64,000 nucleotides of DNA, taken from the NCBI GenBank assembly GCA_037952775.1, contig JBANAY010000003.1, positions 19,406,001-19,470,000 of the forward strand, in the 5' to 3' direction. The position numbers and the translations under genes are program-made. Under the pieces are notes generated by a model. The model was not told the origin of the DNA, did not search any database, and saw only the letters and a list, made by a program, of their open reading frames with translations. Each line of letters opens with the position of its first letter. The stretch's first letter is position 1. Of the stretch, positions 44,981 to 57,706 are shown in pieces. The stretch is from Clonostachys chloroleuca (lineage: Eukaryota; Ascomycota; Sordariomycetes; Hypocreales; Bionectriaceae).

Positions 44981-45946
44981 ATGACCGACTGCGCCTCCTT
45001 AACGACCACAACGCAAACAAGACTTCTCCAGCCGACACTCCAACTTCACCAGGCCACGACGAAGGCTCCCTCTATCCCTCCCATTGATCAAGACTTCGCC
45101 AGGCTTGCGGCCTCAGAAGCTCTGCGCCTGCTGAGCGCGAGCCTTGAAACTCTTGTCCATGTCACCGGCGACATACCCCCAACGCCTCCTCCGAGGTCAC
45201 CCACCGATCCGCAGATGAGCGGACTACAGGCCGAGAAGGATATAATTGCACGGTCACGAAGATCCAGCCCAGCCCCCGGGAAGGCTGATGCTCGCGTTCT
45301 CTACAACAAATCCAGGCCGCAGGACCAAATCGGCGATGTCTCAGTTGACCGATCGCGCAAGGCAAATACTCAGCAGCCAGAAATCGACGGCGTGCGATTG
45401 AAATCACCTTCTCCTCGAGCTCCCGAGCATGTCATCATCTCTGGCGACTCGCGTGCTCTAAACACCCAACATAGTGCCATCACCCGCAAATTCTATTCGA
45501 AACTCGAGCCACCAATCACGATCACGCAATATCTCCTACGGCTACACCAGTTCTGCCCCATGAGCACAGCTGTGTACATCGCGACTTCGCTGTATATCCA
45601 CCGGCTTGCTGTTGAGCAGTGTGCCATCCATGTCACTAAACGGAACGTGCACCGCCTCGTTTTGGCGGGACTCCGCGTAGCTACCAAGGCACTCGAGGAC
45701 TTGGCCTATCCACACTCCAAAGTTGCCAAAGTTGGCGGTGTGAGTGAGGCAGAGCTGGCGCGGTTGGAGATCAGCTTCTGCTTCCTAGCCGGGTTTGAGC
45801 TTGTCATTGGAGAGGAGATGTTAAGAACGCACTGCGACGTTCTAAAGGAGAAGAGTGACGAGGCGACCAAGCGGCAGAAAGGGTCGGATGAGAAGGTGCT
45901 GGAGCTGCGGATGGCAAACAAGCAAAACGGAGTTCAAGAATCATGA
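44981..45946 (+). CDS. Pho80-like cyclin (Pho85-type CDK partner), 321 aa
   Basis: Cyclin of the PHO80/PCL class, which partners a Pho85-like kinase in phosphate sensing, polarity or glycogen control. Single exon. The N-terminal ~190 residues are Ser/Pro-rich and disordered, with a short helix RLAASEALRLLSASLETLV that resembles the PHO80 N-terminal segment. The cyclin box spans about 195-290: KFYSKLEPPITITQYLLRLH, AVYIATSLYIHRL, TKRNVHRLVLAGLRVATKAL and GVSEAELARLEISFCFLAGF. The ATG at 44981 is the first in frame; the open frame continues upstream only with non-ATG codons. The C-terminus is charged. Whether it is the phosphate-pathway PREG homologue or another PCL cannot be decided here. Confidence 0.85.
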   Translation: MTDCASLTTTTQTRLLQPTLQLHQATTKAPSIPPIDQDFARLAASEALRLLSASLETLVHVTGDIPPTPPPRSPTDPQMSGLQAEKDIIARSRRSSPAPGKADARVLYNKSRPQDQIGDVSVDRSRKANTQQPEIDGVRLKSPSPRAPEHVIISGDSRALNTQHSAITRKFYSKLEPPITITQYLLRLHQFCPMSTAVYIATSLYIHRLAVEQCAIHVTKRNVHRLVLAGLRVATKALEDLAYPHSKVAKVGGVSEAELARLEISFCFLAGFELVIGEEMLRTHCDVLKEKSDEATKRQKGSDEKVLELRMANKQNGVQES

Positions 45947-47188
45947 ATCAATCGTCCTCGGCTGAGATGTGACATGCCTGAAGCAGCGCATACTTGGTAT
46001 TTTAACGCATCACGCAAGAGAGCACCATCGCCGTCACACTGCAGAAGCTAGACAGGAGTTGGATACCCGCTCATACTTTTCTTTCATATCATTTTGGGTT
46101 TGCATCGGACAGCGTGGCATACATAGGGTGGGTCGCTCCCATACAGAAGGAGCAGATACAAGTCAAGGCCATTAAAGGCCGATGAGCGATGGGCATCCAT
46201 CTATTCACTTTACCTCCACCTTATTCATCTCATATCCCCCCCCCCCCCCCTTTTTTTTTCCTCTTCTTGTTATTTTCAGCTCTTCCTCGTATTGATACCC
46301 CCCAATAGAGGGAAGAATCAGCGGACCTGGAACGAAAGGCAGACAGCGAAATGGAGGATGCGGGTTTTTTTCTTTATATATGTGTGTATATATGTATATA
46401 TGTGTGCATATGCTGCTGTATATACCCAGTCTATATGGATGCCCGCCCCTCGGATTAGTCGGTTGGCAAATGGCAAATGATACCACGAATTTCATTGGGA
46501 GATATCTCGTACTTTTCTTTCTGCTTCCCAACCGCTCCTTATCTTCAACCCCTACCACAGCATAAATAGTTCTTGTCCGGCAACTGTCCTTCGTACTCAG
46601 ATTCAATAAAGATTCATGAGATTTGATGCTGTTCGCTCTTTGACAAAACTTCATTCATTCATTCATAACACTATTTCCAATCACCAGGATTTCATACACA
46701 AATAAACCCGTCCTAGTTTCACAAGCAATACAACAACGTTGAACACGTAATCCAAAAACCAATCCAGCAACCACCGGCCTGAGGATCCCCCGGGGGGGAT
46801 AGATTCACTCACTAATCAAGGCCAACTGAACACAAGGGAGGGGCGACTGCTATGATGCTTTGGCCTGCGCCCCATTGAGAAACATAAGGAACGAAATCAA
46901 GCAATCAGGGTAAAAGATCCGAACTACCCTTTGTTATATGTAATTTTTTCTGTGTTGGGCAGATCAAACGGGACTTCGCTTGGCCTTGTTGCGAAGGGCC
47001 AAGGAGCGTATTTTTTATCGCGAGTTGATGACGAGGTAGTTACAAGTAGCGAGACAGATGAAGAAGAAAACCATAGCCAGATGACGAGACCGGAAAGAGG
47101 TCTAATATAGCTCCCTGGCGTATTTACCGGTTCGTACATGATGGCGGACAAGGGAATCAATTCGACTTTTGTTGGTGAGGGTTAGGAT
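45947..47188. other. Convergent intergenic region with homopolymer and TG/TA microsatellite
   Basis: No gene. C15 at 46236-46250 followed directly by T9, then a TATATGTG-type microsatellite at about 46374-46425. A small inverted repeat (GGATCCCCCGGGGGGGATAG region) lies near 46783. Confidence 0.45.
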
Positions 47189-48820
47189 TTAAGTGAGTGA
47201 CAACTTCCATCCAAAGCGGTGGATAATTTCTTGCCAGTCCAGGCGTTTAGTTGTCGGCTGGCAGGCGACGGACAGGTCTCTCGCCTGCCAGATAGTCCTT
47301 AGCACCGACCAGACGGCCGAGACGTTACTCACAGGCCATTGATCCTCCAAGATTGTGAAGAGGTCGATGACAGCCTTACGCTGCTCATCGCAGGAGCAGG
47401 TGCATCCCGCAATGAAGAGTGGCCACATGGGGAACAGACGCCTCTTCTGATCCTTTACAATGATCAGAGTGAGATAGTCCATCAATACATGGTGAAGGTC
47501 AATTACAGACGCATGTTTGATGGGCATGTCGAAGCACGCAAGGAGGAGATAGATGTGGGCTGCGTAACGGAATGACTCAGCGCTATTGGCGAGGTAGACG
47601 TCGTCAGTAGCAGGCGGCGTGGAGCCGATCACAGACAGCCGGTGTTCGAGATGATGGGCGACATTCTGGATCTTCTCTCGCGAAATCGAGTTGGCATTTG
47701 ACTGCAATGCAAGTGTAGATATCTGAGCGATGATGTCGGCAATGACAGAGGAGCATCCAGTGTGCTCATCAATAGCATTGTTGCTACTGGGCGCTCCCAG
47801 ATCGTCCATAAACCAGTGCGTCATCTCATGCATCTCATTGGCCGCCGAATCTGTGAGGCTGTAGCACGCCGGGATGATCCTGGGGTGTGTAGTCTGCAGC
47901 AGTGTGTACCGGAACCGAAAGTATTTGAGCGCAAAGGTGGACACCTCTGGGTCAATCGTTAGCGAGAACTTCTCAAGCAAGGCGAAGGCCCCATGGAGGT
48001 GCCTGAGCCATGTTGCTCGTGAGCCGTGACTGATGTCGAGCGACGCAAGCAAGACGCAAGTCAACAAGTTCTCCTCGGCGCACTTGTTCTCCCAGAGGCT
48101 GCGCTGGAGCTCGCCCAGGGCGCGAGACTTGTAGTATGCAGAGAGTTCAAACCCAGCCCGTCCATGGGCGACGAGCTGGTCTCGCCACTCGCCTGCGCTC
48201 ATGGCCAGGACGGTGGACTGGAGGGGTCCTTGGGAATTCAAAATACGTGGCATGACAGACGTAAGGAAGAGATTTTGATCCGTTTGAGAGAACACCTTGG
48301 AAGCCCCAATGACCTCTACATCTGTGAGAGAGAGTTAGTCGCCGTGGGGTGAATGGGTCATTCTGATACGTTGAAACTCACAGTACTGGATCAATGATAA
48401 CTCGACAGGATTGTTGCAGTGAATGCCACCAGACGAGATGGGCTTCGAGAGGGTAAGTTGGGCGGGCAGCTTGACGGGGGAAACGAGCAGCTTGGCGGTT
48501 GTATCATCTTGACAGTCCCCATGGCCATCACTGCCGCTGTCGGGTGTGCCCGGATCAGACTCAAGGGACAAAGTAGCTACATCCTCTGCGCTGGTATGGA
48601 AGAAAGCGGAGGTGGGGATAGATTCTTCAAAGGGGATGAGATGTTCCGTAGGTGCCACAGACACGACGAACTTGAGCGAAGTGGTAACTGAGGGGAAGAC
48701 ACAAGAGCCGCCGTTCTTACGACAACTCATACAGATTGGTTTCTGCTTATCACAACGGCGCTTGCGGCGTCGACAATTATAGCAGCCGTCACGGCTCCTT
48801 GTGCCCTTGAGGTCAGCCAT
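47189..48820 (-). CDS. Zn2Cys6 fungal transcription factor, 523 aa
   Basis: Nuclear DNA-binding regulator. Exons 48820-48382 and 48321-47189 are joined in phase 1. The binuclear zinc cluster has all six cysteines (C13, C16, C23, C30, C33, C40) with the basic loop RRRKRR, followed by little linker, as in the UPC2/sterol-regulator-like group. A region rich in Ser and Asp at ~70-100 may be acidic activation sequence. The long C-terminal helical part (about 155-520; SAYYKSRALGELQRSL, LTCVLLASLDISHGSRATWL, AHIYLLLACFDMPI) is the fungal-specific regulatory domain. Its targets are unknown. It points toward the cyclin gene and away from the chitosanase gene, whose 3' end faces its own 5' end. Confidence 0.9.
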
Positions 48821-49495
48821 GTCTCTCAGGCATGTTGGGCTCTGCGGCAGAGGAGATCAGTATCGTCCAGGAGCACCCAACGCGCTGTCATGAGGGGGTT
48901 GGAACAGATGAGAAGTCTCGATCCAAAATGGGCTGACAGGCGCACCCAGAGCAGAGGAGCAAGTCGGAAACAATCGCCGGACGGCACGACTCCGATTGCC
49001 CACCTCGAGAATTAACTTCTCTCCACTGTGAGGAGGATAAATGCCGTCCACGTGACTCCCCCACATTCAAGTGGCTACGATGGACCTAATGTACTAACGG
49101 CTGATGTCGATCTCTGGGGAGCACCACACAGCACCGGGGGGTTCCTGGAGTGAATGGGTAAGCATATCCAGTTTGCCCAAAAGTTGCCGCCACACAGCGC
49201 GGTGATGCTACGCCGCCCTCTCCATCAAACAAATGTACGACCAAGACATTACGCAGAACACAGCGGCTGCCAAAACTCCACCGAGGGCGTCCTTGGCGTT
49301 CCGAATCAGCTCAAGCGCTAGTGAAACTTGCTAGACACGTTTTTGCCCAAGGGTTCATTTCAGCATGACTCGATTAGCTCAAGCCCTCATACGTAAAACG
49401 TTTTGGCATTGTGAGCAGCAGCATGTCAGGGATCGACGATCAACGGCCAGAAATCACTACAAGCATCAGCCAGCAGAGCCAAAGGACAGATGCAT
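48821..49495. other. Intergenic, promoter of the Zn2Cys6 gene
   Basis: 675 bp between the regulator start and the chitosanase stop. Nothing recognised beyond likely promoter sequence. Confidence 0.45.
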
Positions 49496-50509
49496 TCAAA
49501 TAAACACAAGACTGCTACATATCAGAAGGCTTGCTGCCACAGAGGCGGCCAGGCTCGGTGAGCCTGCAACCCACGCAGATGAATCATCGCTGCCATCGCC
49601 ACCCGCTGACCAGTTGCCCCCTGACGACCCAACGCGCTCGATCAACTTATCCCCCAATTCGCGGACGCTGCTCTGGAACTCGTCGTAGCTCGTCGCATTC
49701 CAATCAGCACCCGTAGCACCAGGAACGGCATCTTCGCCCAGGAAAGCAATATACAGCACGTCGTCTTCATCATGGCCAGTGTTGCCGTCCACCTTATCTT
49801 TGCCGTAGCAGGCTGTAGCTAAGGAGATGGATGCCTCACCGACCATAGGCTTATCACCATCATCCCCATTCTCATCAGCCCAGATACCATATACCTGCTC
49901 GACATTGATTAGAGAGAGGCCAACGGAGACATGAGATTGGAGCAATGCTGACCAATTTGCCGCCACATACAACGGCCATTAAGCTGAGGGGCTCAATGCC
50001 GTGTTGGGTAGGATTGAATGTAGCCCAGTCTTTCTTACTCCCAGTGTTCCCAAACACGACGTAAGGGTGCACATAAGCATCAATGTCCTTGATCCCAGTA
50101 CCATATGAGCCAATGGTGTCCTGGAAAGAGGAGATGGACAGTGTATCGTCTGATGCGCGACAGCGTCCATCGTCCGCTGGGCTACCTTTCTGAGCACCGT
50201 CGCAGTCAATGTCCATATTCACCAAGCTCTTTCCCTCTCCTCTGAGGTAGATGACACCGTAATCCCGGAGATGATCACCACAGTAAACGGACGCTGGAGA
50301 GTCAGCATGTTAGGCAGAAGGAGAGAGTAGAGTATCGTACTAGGCTTGTCTCCATCCTTGCTGTAAAAGCCGGATGCGAGAATATCGCTGCATTTATTCT
50401 GTGACGTGATGTTTTTGTAGAACTGTTCAATATTGTCTGGCACATCTCGCGCAGTAGCAGGGGCAGCAGCCGCCAGCAGGGCGACTGCGGCCAGTTGTGG
50501 GAAGATCAT
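49496..50509 (-). CDS. csn: GPI-anchored GH75 endo-chitosanase, 302 aa
   Basis: Extracellular enzyme cutting chitosan. Exons 50509-50341, 50293-49953 and 49894-49496 (phases sum to 303 codons). A signal peptide covers residues 1-20 (AAVALLAAAAPATA). GH75 marks are CGDHLRDYGVIYLRG, the acidic motif MDIDCDGAQKG, and AYVHPYVVFGN followed by KDWATFNP. The D-x-D of MDIDCDG and the Glu of GIWADENGD fit the expected catalytic acids. Unlike the usual secreted fungal chitosanases of about 240 residues, this one has a Gly/Ser/Asp-rich linker and a terminal hydrophobic tail (AASVAASLLICSSLVFI) typical of GPI attachment. It may therefore stay at the wall and remodel its own chitosan. Confidence 0.9.
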
Positions 50510-52439
50510 TCTTCCCGGATTGCGGATGTCTTCACGAATTGCTCAGTGTCGGGTGACACTACGGCTAAGGAACGACTAGGGGAAAAAAGATAGGACCAAG
50601 GTGAACTAGATAGATAGAGAGCGAAGAGCAGAAAATGAGGCTGCAGCGAACCGCACCGACTGCAACGCGCTTAGAGGATGGAAAACCGCCATGCGATGAA
50701 GCTGGTCTGCAGACGGGACGGGATGGGACGATCAAACGGAATGGACAGCAATTTCCATCAGCCCTTAAATTAGGCGTATTTGCGCGTCCGTATTCGAGTG
50801 AACTTGCGCGGCGAATTTATGCAGCCAAGCACCGCCCTGGGTCCAATATGATTCCAGGCCCATTGCCCTGCCAAGGCGTTGTTCCCTCCAATCCCTCTTT
50901 ATTTTGGGGCTGGGCTTTGCTCACCATCCAAGAGGCGGGCTCAGCTCGAGCCAGGGCCAGGGCGCTCTGCCAAGTCAGTGACCGGAGAAATGAGACATCT
51001 GGCGGAAGGGTGGTTAAAAAAGAAAAAAGAAATATGGTAGTAAAAAATATAGAGGAAGAATATACAGTCGATCATCTCTTGAGTATATATTAATAATACG
51101 GGTCGTAGACTCAGAAATATACAGGTTAATGTTTGAGTGTCTCAATTTCAATGTCAACCACTTGTCTCCATACGGCACTTAAAGAAAGCCAGCCACCCAC
51201 TGCAGGACATACGCACAATTGATTAATAGATCATCAAAGAGCGCGATATATTTTTTCATTATCATCATCAATATCACCCGAACCGGTACATGTTTTACAT
51301 AGCCGATCAATGTGCGATGCATTATCCTATGTCCTGGGTCTGTTCTTGCATGACCTGAGTAGAGCACTACCTAGCCATAAAACATGCCTGTCCAAACCTA
51401 CGACGTATGAGATCAGGTGTATTCCGCATGTGATAAATATTGCAATATCTGTGATAAGGCTGTTGCAGTAACCATCCCTATCCAGGGAATCAGTCATTAC
51501 ATCCTTTTCGAGGGGGGGGGGACCAAGATAGCGGGCCCGTCCCTACTCAACAAGGTAACTATATCCTTCTTCTTCTAATCAAAGGCTTAATCGTGGAAAT
51601 TGAAACCTCTAGGCTTGTTAGTTGTTTTACCTGTTTAATTATGAATAAGAACTGAAATCTATAACAGAGTATAAAGTGCTATATATATAAAGATAAAATT
51701 ATAGAATATAATAAAAACATTATCTATATAGATTATCTTATTTTTATTATATTAATCCCTGTTAATATTATCCTGTAGCTTCCAGCGAAATAAGATATTA
51801 TATATCAGGGTCTTTGGAGACATCGAGTTGCAAACAGTATCCTCTTCTTATAGATCGAGTCCATATATACCTGTTCCCGGTATTTCTCTAAACGGTGGGT
51901 AAGTAGAATGAAAGGTGAGTCCCAGCAAATTCAGGTCCATGTTCGTCGAAAAGCAAGTTTTCAGGGATCCGATGTGACTGAGAAGTCTATTTCCTTCATA
52001 GCAAGGGCGAAGTAAACTTAGGCCAGTTTATAGTTCAGCTCAACTACCAGGTCATGGAAATGTTCTTCCCGCTTATTGCAAAAGCGCCAACAATCCTTAC
52101 CCAGCATAACTCGTGGCCGAGTTCCTCGCGGAGCCTTCTCGGCCTGTGTACAAAATTCCCAAGATATACAGACTCTATTAACATACATGTGTCTATTAAT
52201 GATGCGCCGGGATAATGTTGTACCCGTTGTCCAATTATGCCAAATCTTGATACCCTGTGGAAGCCACTGTCAAGAACATGTCGCCAATCCTCCTATCACG
52301 CTCTAATAGTTGCAGAAGAAAAAATGATCCCATCCGAAGGCTGTGCAAATCGTCAAATGAACAAGGTTCTTCATCGGACCCAACTGAAGTCGACTGGATG
52401 GCTTTGTTGGCCATAAAAGATTGGACTTTGCACGTCCTG
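50510..52439. other. Intergenic with AT-leaning patch and repeat D
   Basis: About 1.9 kb. It contains repeat D at 51131-51164, a G10 run at 51512-51521 and an AT-rich patch at about 51640-51800. Frames here have no domain. Confidence 0.45.
51131..51164 (+). repeat. Dispersed repeat D, copy 2
   Basis: Identical over about 26 bp to 29585-29610. The surrounding sequence is not similar, so this is a terminal remnant rather than a long duplication. Confidence 0.6.
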
Positions 52440-53409
52440 TCACCTATTCGACGTAGCCGAGGAATTTACCCTCTGCTTATCTGTCTCCCCGCTCTCGTCT
52501 TCCGTGGGTTGGACAATCTGATACAGACCTTGGGTTTTGATATAATCAAACACTGATTTAGGGAGGTCCATGGCGTTTTCCCCATTCTGGATTTGCTCCC
52601 GAACCTTGGTAGACGAAACATCGTTCTCGAAAGATGGGACAACCCAGACGTTGTGTTTGTACTTTTCCAGAGGCGCCAAAGCATCGTTGATATCACACTG
52701 CTTGGGGCGCTCGACGACAAAGCCACCGTAGAATCCCAATAGCACATCGAGGTCAGCAGAGGACCACGACGTGGGATTACCCATTGTCAAAGCCAGGTCA
52801 GCACCCATGAGCAACATAACCCTGGCCCTCACAGTCTTCCCATCGGGTGTCTTGATGCCCCCGATAACGTCATTTATTTGCTCGTCAAGCCTCTTCAAAA
52901 CGTCAGCAGTGGGTGTATACATCGGCCGCCCTGAGTCGTCGGTTCGCAGTGCCTCCCACTCGTCGATCATGACATCGCTCTGTCTCTCTTCAATCGCCAA
53001 GGTACACCTTAAAATAGCCCCATATTGTCAGCACAGCTGGCCAAAGACTCCTTTCCACATGAGGGTTGCATTGTATGCTTGGCTGGACCTACATGTTGAT
53101 GCGATGCTGGGCAGGGACAAGGGAGCTTTTGCCATAACCGTCACTGCATGGGCTAATGTACTTGCCAACAATTTCGAAATCTGTGCTCTCGGCATAACGG
53201 GCGCTCAACTCAAAGAGCTGCAGGTGTAGCGTCGTGATGGGAGAGAAACTTCCACAGGCTACCAGAACCAGAGGGGTTTTCGCATGCGTCAGATGGCGCC
53301 GCAGGTTCTGGGTTGGAAATGAGTAGTCCCTGACAGTCTCCAGCGGGCTTGTCCGAGTGGTGGTCGACTGCGCAGGGGGACTGGGCGAAATGGAGGCAGA
53401 GGAGCCCAT
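52440..53409 (-). CDS. NMA1: Nicotinamide/nicotinate-nucleotide adenylyltransferase, 294 aa
   Basis: Makes NAD (or its deamido form) from the mononucleotide and ATP. Exon 1 is 53409-53093 and exon 2 is 53007-52440, joined within the Met codon (phase 2). The nucleotidyltransferase signature GSFSPITTLHL is at residues 53-63, with the fungal pattern of a Ser/Thr-rich N-terminal extension before it. GKYISPCSDGYGK matches the SPxxDxYxK strand of NMNATs. LLMGADLALTM follows, and the second signature is SSTKVREQI near residue 244. The gene starts only about 340 bp from the edge of the large AT-rich block, yet shows no stop codon or frameshift. Confidence 0.9.
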
Positions 53410-53744
53410 AGCGGATGAGCGACAGGTGGGAGACGAGGATGGGAGCCGGGAGGGGGTGATGCGCTTGCGTGGTCAAAGGAGTGTAAACCGTCGTGTGCAG
53501 CAAGTTATAGTGGGAAGAGGCTGCTGACGATATCGGGGACGGGCAGTACCATTGGGGTGGGGTTGTGGGAGATGATGCAAGGAGGGGGAGGGGCAGCCTA
53601 CTGTCAATTGGAGAGAGGGAATTTGGCCGTTTGCGCTCAATCGCTCGTTGGTCCGCATAGCTGAGTCATCGGCTTCCCCAGGCAGCCGCTGTTGGACCAT
53701 AAGGTTAGGAATGTGTTACGAATTTCGTCCCAACGTATAGATCA
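53410..53744. other. NMA1 upstream region at the AT-block border
   Basis: Ordinary composition up to about 53740. It must hold the NMA1 promoter. The change to AT-rich sequence is abrupt. Confidence 0.5.
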
Positions 53745-54070
53745 TATATAGGACCCTATACTTTTTAACTATTTATCTGTAGATTATTAAGATCTTATAA
53801 TAATCCTTATAATTTAGAGATATAGATTATTACTAAACTTTAATAATCTCTTAGTATATATATATATTTATTTTATTAAATAAAATACTATTTTAGATAG
53901 TTATTAATATAATTATCTATATACTTATTATTACTAGCTCTATAATACTTATATATTAATAGTAATCTATATTATATAGCTTATAATAATCTAATTATAT
54001 TATTTAGAATAATATTCTAATTAGTTTAATTCTAATTTATTTTAAACTCTATTTAGTATAAATTATCTAA
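53742..54070 (+). repeat. RIP-mutated repeat shared with 32803-33120
   Basis: The left edge of the AT-rich block aligns over about 320 bp with the interior of the element at 32596-34118, in the same orientation. Confidence 0.7.
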
Positions 54071-54799
54071 TTATTATATATTAATAACTTTTATTTAGCT
54101 AATTATTTTATCTTAATTACTATATAATAATAAAGAAGATATTATAATTATAATAAATTCTATTAATTTTAATTTTAATTAGTAAGTTATTATATCTATT
54201 TATTTACTCTCTATTAATAATATAATAAATAAAAATAAAAATAGTAGTAGTAGTAATAATAATAATAATAAAAAAGATTTAGTTATTTTAAAATTAAATT
54301 AATTAACTTTAGAATTATCTAGTTAGTTTTTATTTAAAATAAACTAGTTATTATAATTAATACTATAGAATAATAAGCTATTATAAATATTACTATTATA
54401 ATTTAAATTATAATTATAGTTTAAAAATATAAATTAAAATAATTATTTAAATTATTATTATTTAAAATATTTAATATAATTTAAAATAAACTTTAAAGAT
54501 TTATTATATAATTTAGAGTATATTTTAATTATTTTCTTATTATTCTTAATACTAATATAACTAAAGTTATATATATTTATTTTTAATTTACTAAAAGTAT
54601 ATTTAAATAATTTAAATTTACTATTAAAGAATATTTTAATAGATAAAGAAATTAATAAACTATTTATATTATAATAAGTTTTAATTATTTTAAAAAAAAT
54701 CTTTAGATTTTTAGAATAAAAAATATAAAATATAAAATATAAAATTAAATATAATATTAATAAACTTATTTAAACTAGATTAAGTTTAGTTTTTAATAT

Positions 54800-55640
54800 A
54801 TAATATTTCTATATTATATAGTATAACTAATTATATATAAATAGATATTAGATTAATATTAAATTTATATTATTCCTAATAAAAATATTCTATAGCTATA
54901 AATATATATTATATTTATAAAGATAAAATAACTAATAATCTTATATAATTAGTTTTTTTTATTTCTAAATATATATAATTTTAAATTAAATTAAAATAAA
55001 TTTTAATATACTTTAGTTTAATATAAATAATATTTTAATCTAAATATAATTTAAAAAAAAATATAAAATTTAAATAATTAATTTTTAAGAACTATTTTTA
55101 TTCTAATTATTTTAATATAGTATATAATATATTAAAAATATAAATTATATATTAAATTATAATAGATCTATATAAGAAAGTAGTTATTCTTAAGATATAG
55201 TATTTACTTAAGCTTATCTTAATTCTCTATAAGTTCTTATAATAATATTTATAGATAATAGGCTATATAAAGTAATAAATTAAATAGATATAGTTACTAG
55301 ATTTATAATATTAAAAAATATTAATTAAATTTTAAAAGAATAAAATATTTATATTTAATATTATAATTATTTAAAGTATTTAGTAATTAATTAATTAACT
55401 AATTAATAGTAAAATATAATTAATTAATTAATTATAATAAGCTTTAAATTAAAAAAGAAATATAATTATTATTATTATTAAATAATAAGTTTTCCTTCTT
55501 AGAGATTATAATTATAATTAGATTATTTATATATCTAGCTATATAAATATTTTCTATTACTAGAGTTTTTATAAAATTAATATCTATATTTAGATTAAAA
55601 ATATAATATTTTAATTTTATTTTATAATATTAAAGATTTA
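54800..55640 (-). repeat. Left arm of a large inverted repeat (heavily RIP-mutated)
   Basis: The reverse complement of 58400-59515 aligns here with one gap of about 300 bp. This arm has nearly no G or C where the other arm keeps CC, GG and CTG. The arms are separated by about 2.8 kb. Confidence 0.65.
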
Positions 55641-56989
55641 GATATAAACTATTAATTATATTCTTAAAAAATATATATTAGATTATATATTATTTAATTT
55701 TAGAATATATTTATTTATAATAAAACTAATAAAAAAATTTAGTATTTCTAATTATTAATCTAAATAGAATAGAATTATAAATAAGCTATATTATATTATT
55801 TTAATAAACTTAAAAAAAAAGTATAAAAAAAACTATATAAGAAAAACTAATTATTTAGTATTTATAATTATATAATAATAGCTATCTATATTAATAATAA
55901 ATAATATTAATAATAAATATAGAGAAAAGAATTTATTTATATTAATATTAATAAATTTTAATATAATTTAAAATAAAAAATTATAGTTTTTAGAATATAT
56001 ATAAATTCTATAGAGCTAGAAGCTATAGAAAAATAGAAATATTATAATTATAATAAGATTAGATATATTTTATTATAATATTTAAAATTTAAAAAGTAGA
56101 AATAAAAGAATTAGAAATTTATTAAAAAAGATAAAAAATAGCTAAAAATAATAATAAAAATTTAAAATTAAAATCTTTAGAATAATTAAAAAAACTATTT
56201 AAAAAATAAACTTTATAATTATTATAATTTCTAAACTTATTCTATTATTTATTTATATCTTTAAGAAGATATTAAAACTAAAGAAATATTAAGATTATAA
56301 AATATTAAAAAAAAACTAATAATAATTTTTATAAACTTTTTAAAGATCTAAAAAGAAATATAAATAAAAAGAAAAAATTATAGAATTTTAATTATTTATT
56401 AAATATAAATATTTATTTCTTTATAATAATAAAATTATTTTTTATAATTTAAAAGAAAAAGAATAATATATATTTACTAGAAAAAAAATAAAAATAAAGT
56501 TTAATAAACTCTATATATATTATTAAAAGAAAATATAAAAATAAAATCTAAATTAGAAATTAAATTTAATAATTTATAATAAAAGAATTATTAATATTAT
56601 TTAGAATAATAATAATAAATATAATGTTTTAATTTATATAAAAACTATAAGAATATAGAATTATTTTATAGAATTATAAATAACTTATTATAATATATAA
56701 TATAAAATATATTAAAAAATAAAATAATAAATAACTTTTTTCTATTTTTAATAAGAAAAATTCTTATTAAATATAAAGTAATATAAATATTATACTTTAT
56801 ATATTAATAATATAAAATAGAATTATATATTATTTTTAAAGAAAATCTAAAAGAATACTTTATTAAATATATATATAAAGAATTATTAATAAAAATATAT
56901 TAAAAATAGAAATATAAGATTTATAAAATTAATAAAATTAAATTATAATATAAAAATAAATAGTAATTTAAATAATAATTACTTATAAT

Positions 56990-57421
56990 AATATAATCTA
57001 CTAATATATAAACTAAACTAGTATATAAACTACTTTCTTATTATAGTTTAAATAGTTTTTTTTCTAAGAGCTATTTTTAGCTTAATTTAGATTTAAAAGA
57101 TCTACTTTTTTCTATATAATAATTAATAAGAATTAGCTATAAGCTAGAATTTTCCTGAATTTTTTAAAATTTTCTTTTATATAAAACTAAAGATTTTCTC
57201 TTATCTTAGTCCTACTTTTTCTAGTTATATAGTTAAATAAAATCTAATAAATCTAGGAAAATTCTAACTTATAGCTAATTCTTATTAATTATTATATAGA
57301 AAAAAGTAGATCTTTTAAATCTAAATTAAGCTAAAAATAGCTCTTAGAAAAAAGACTATTTAAGCTATAATAAGAAAGTAGTTTATATACTAGTTTAGTT
57401 TATATACTAGTAGATTATATT
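56990..57421. mobile_element. 432-bp hairpin (MITE-like) with 167-bp inverted arms
   Basis: Arms 56990-57156 and 57255-57421 are inverted copies with few differences and a 98-bp spacer. The ends read AATATAATCTACTA. The arms also contain an internal direct repeat of TATATAAACTA. Size and form fit a non-autonomous inverted-repeat element inserted in older repeat sequence. Confidence 0.6.
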
Positions 57422-57663
57422 AATTAAATTAAATAATATAATAATTAGAATTATAAAATCTATTTAGATATAAAATAAGAAATATTAGAATTAATAAGAA
57501 ATAATAATAATAATATAAATATTATTAAATTATATCTCTAATAATAATAATTATAAAAGAAAAAGTTATAAAAATACTATTTAGAAAAATAATTATTTCT
57601 AATAACTAATAAAGAAAAAAAAAATAAGAAATAATCTCTATTAATAATAATAATATATATATA

Positions 57664-57666
<3 letters not shown>

Positions 57667-57704
<38 letters not shown>
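57667..57704 (+). repeat. A38 homopolymer
   Basis: 38 consecutive A residues, preceded by an (AT)n run. It may be the poly(A) end of a non-LTR element or simple slippage; no LINE frame is visible next to it. Confidence 0.6.
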
Positions 57705-57706
<2 letters not shown>

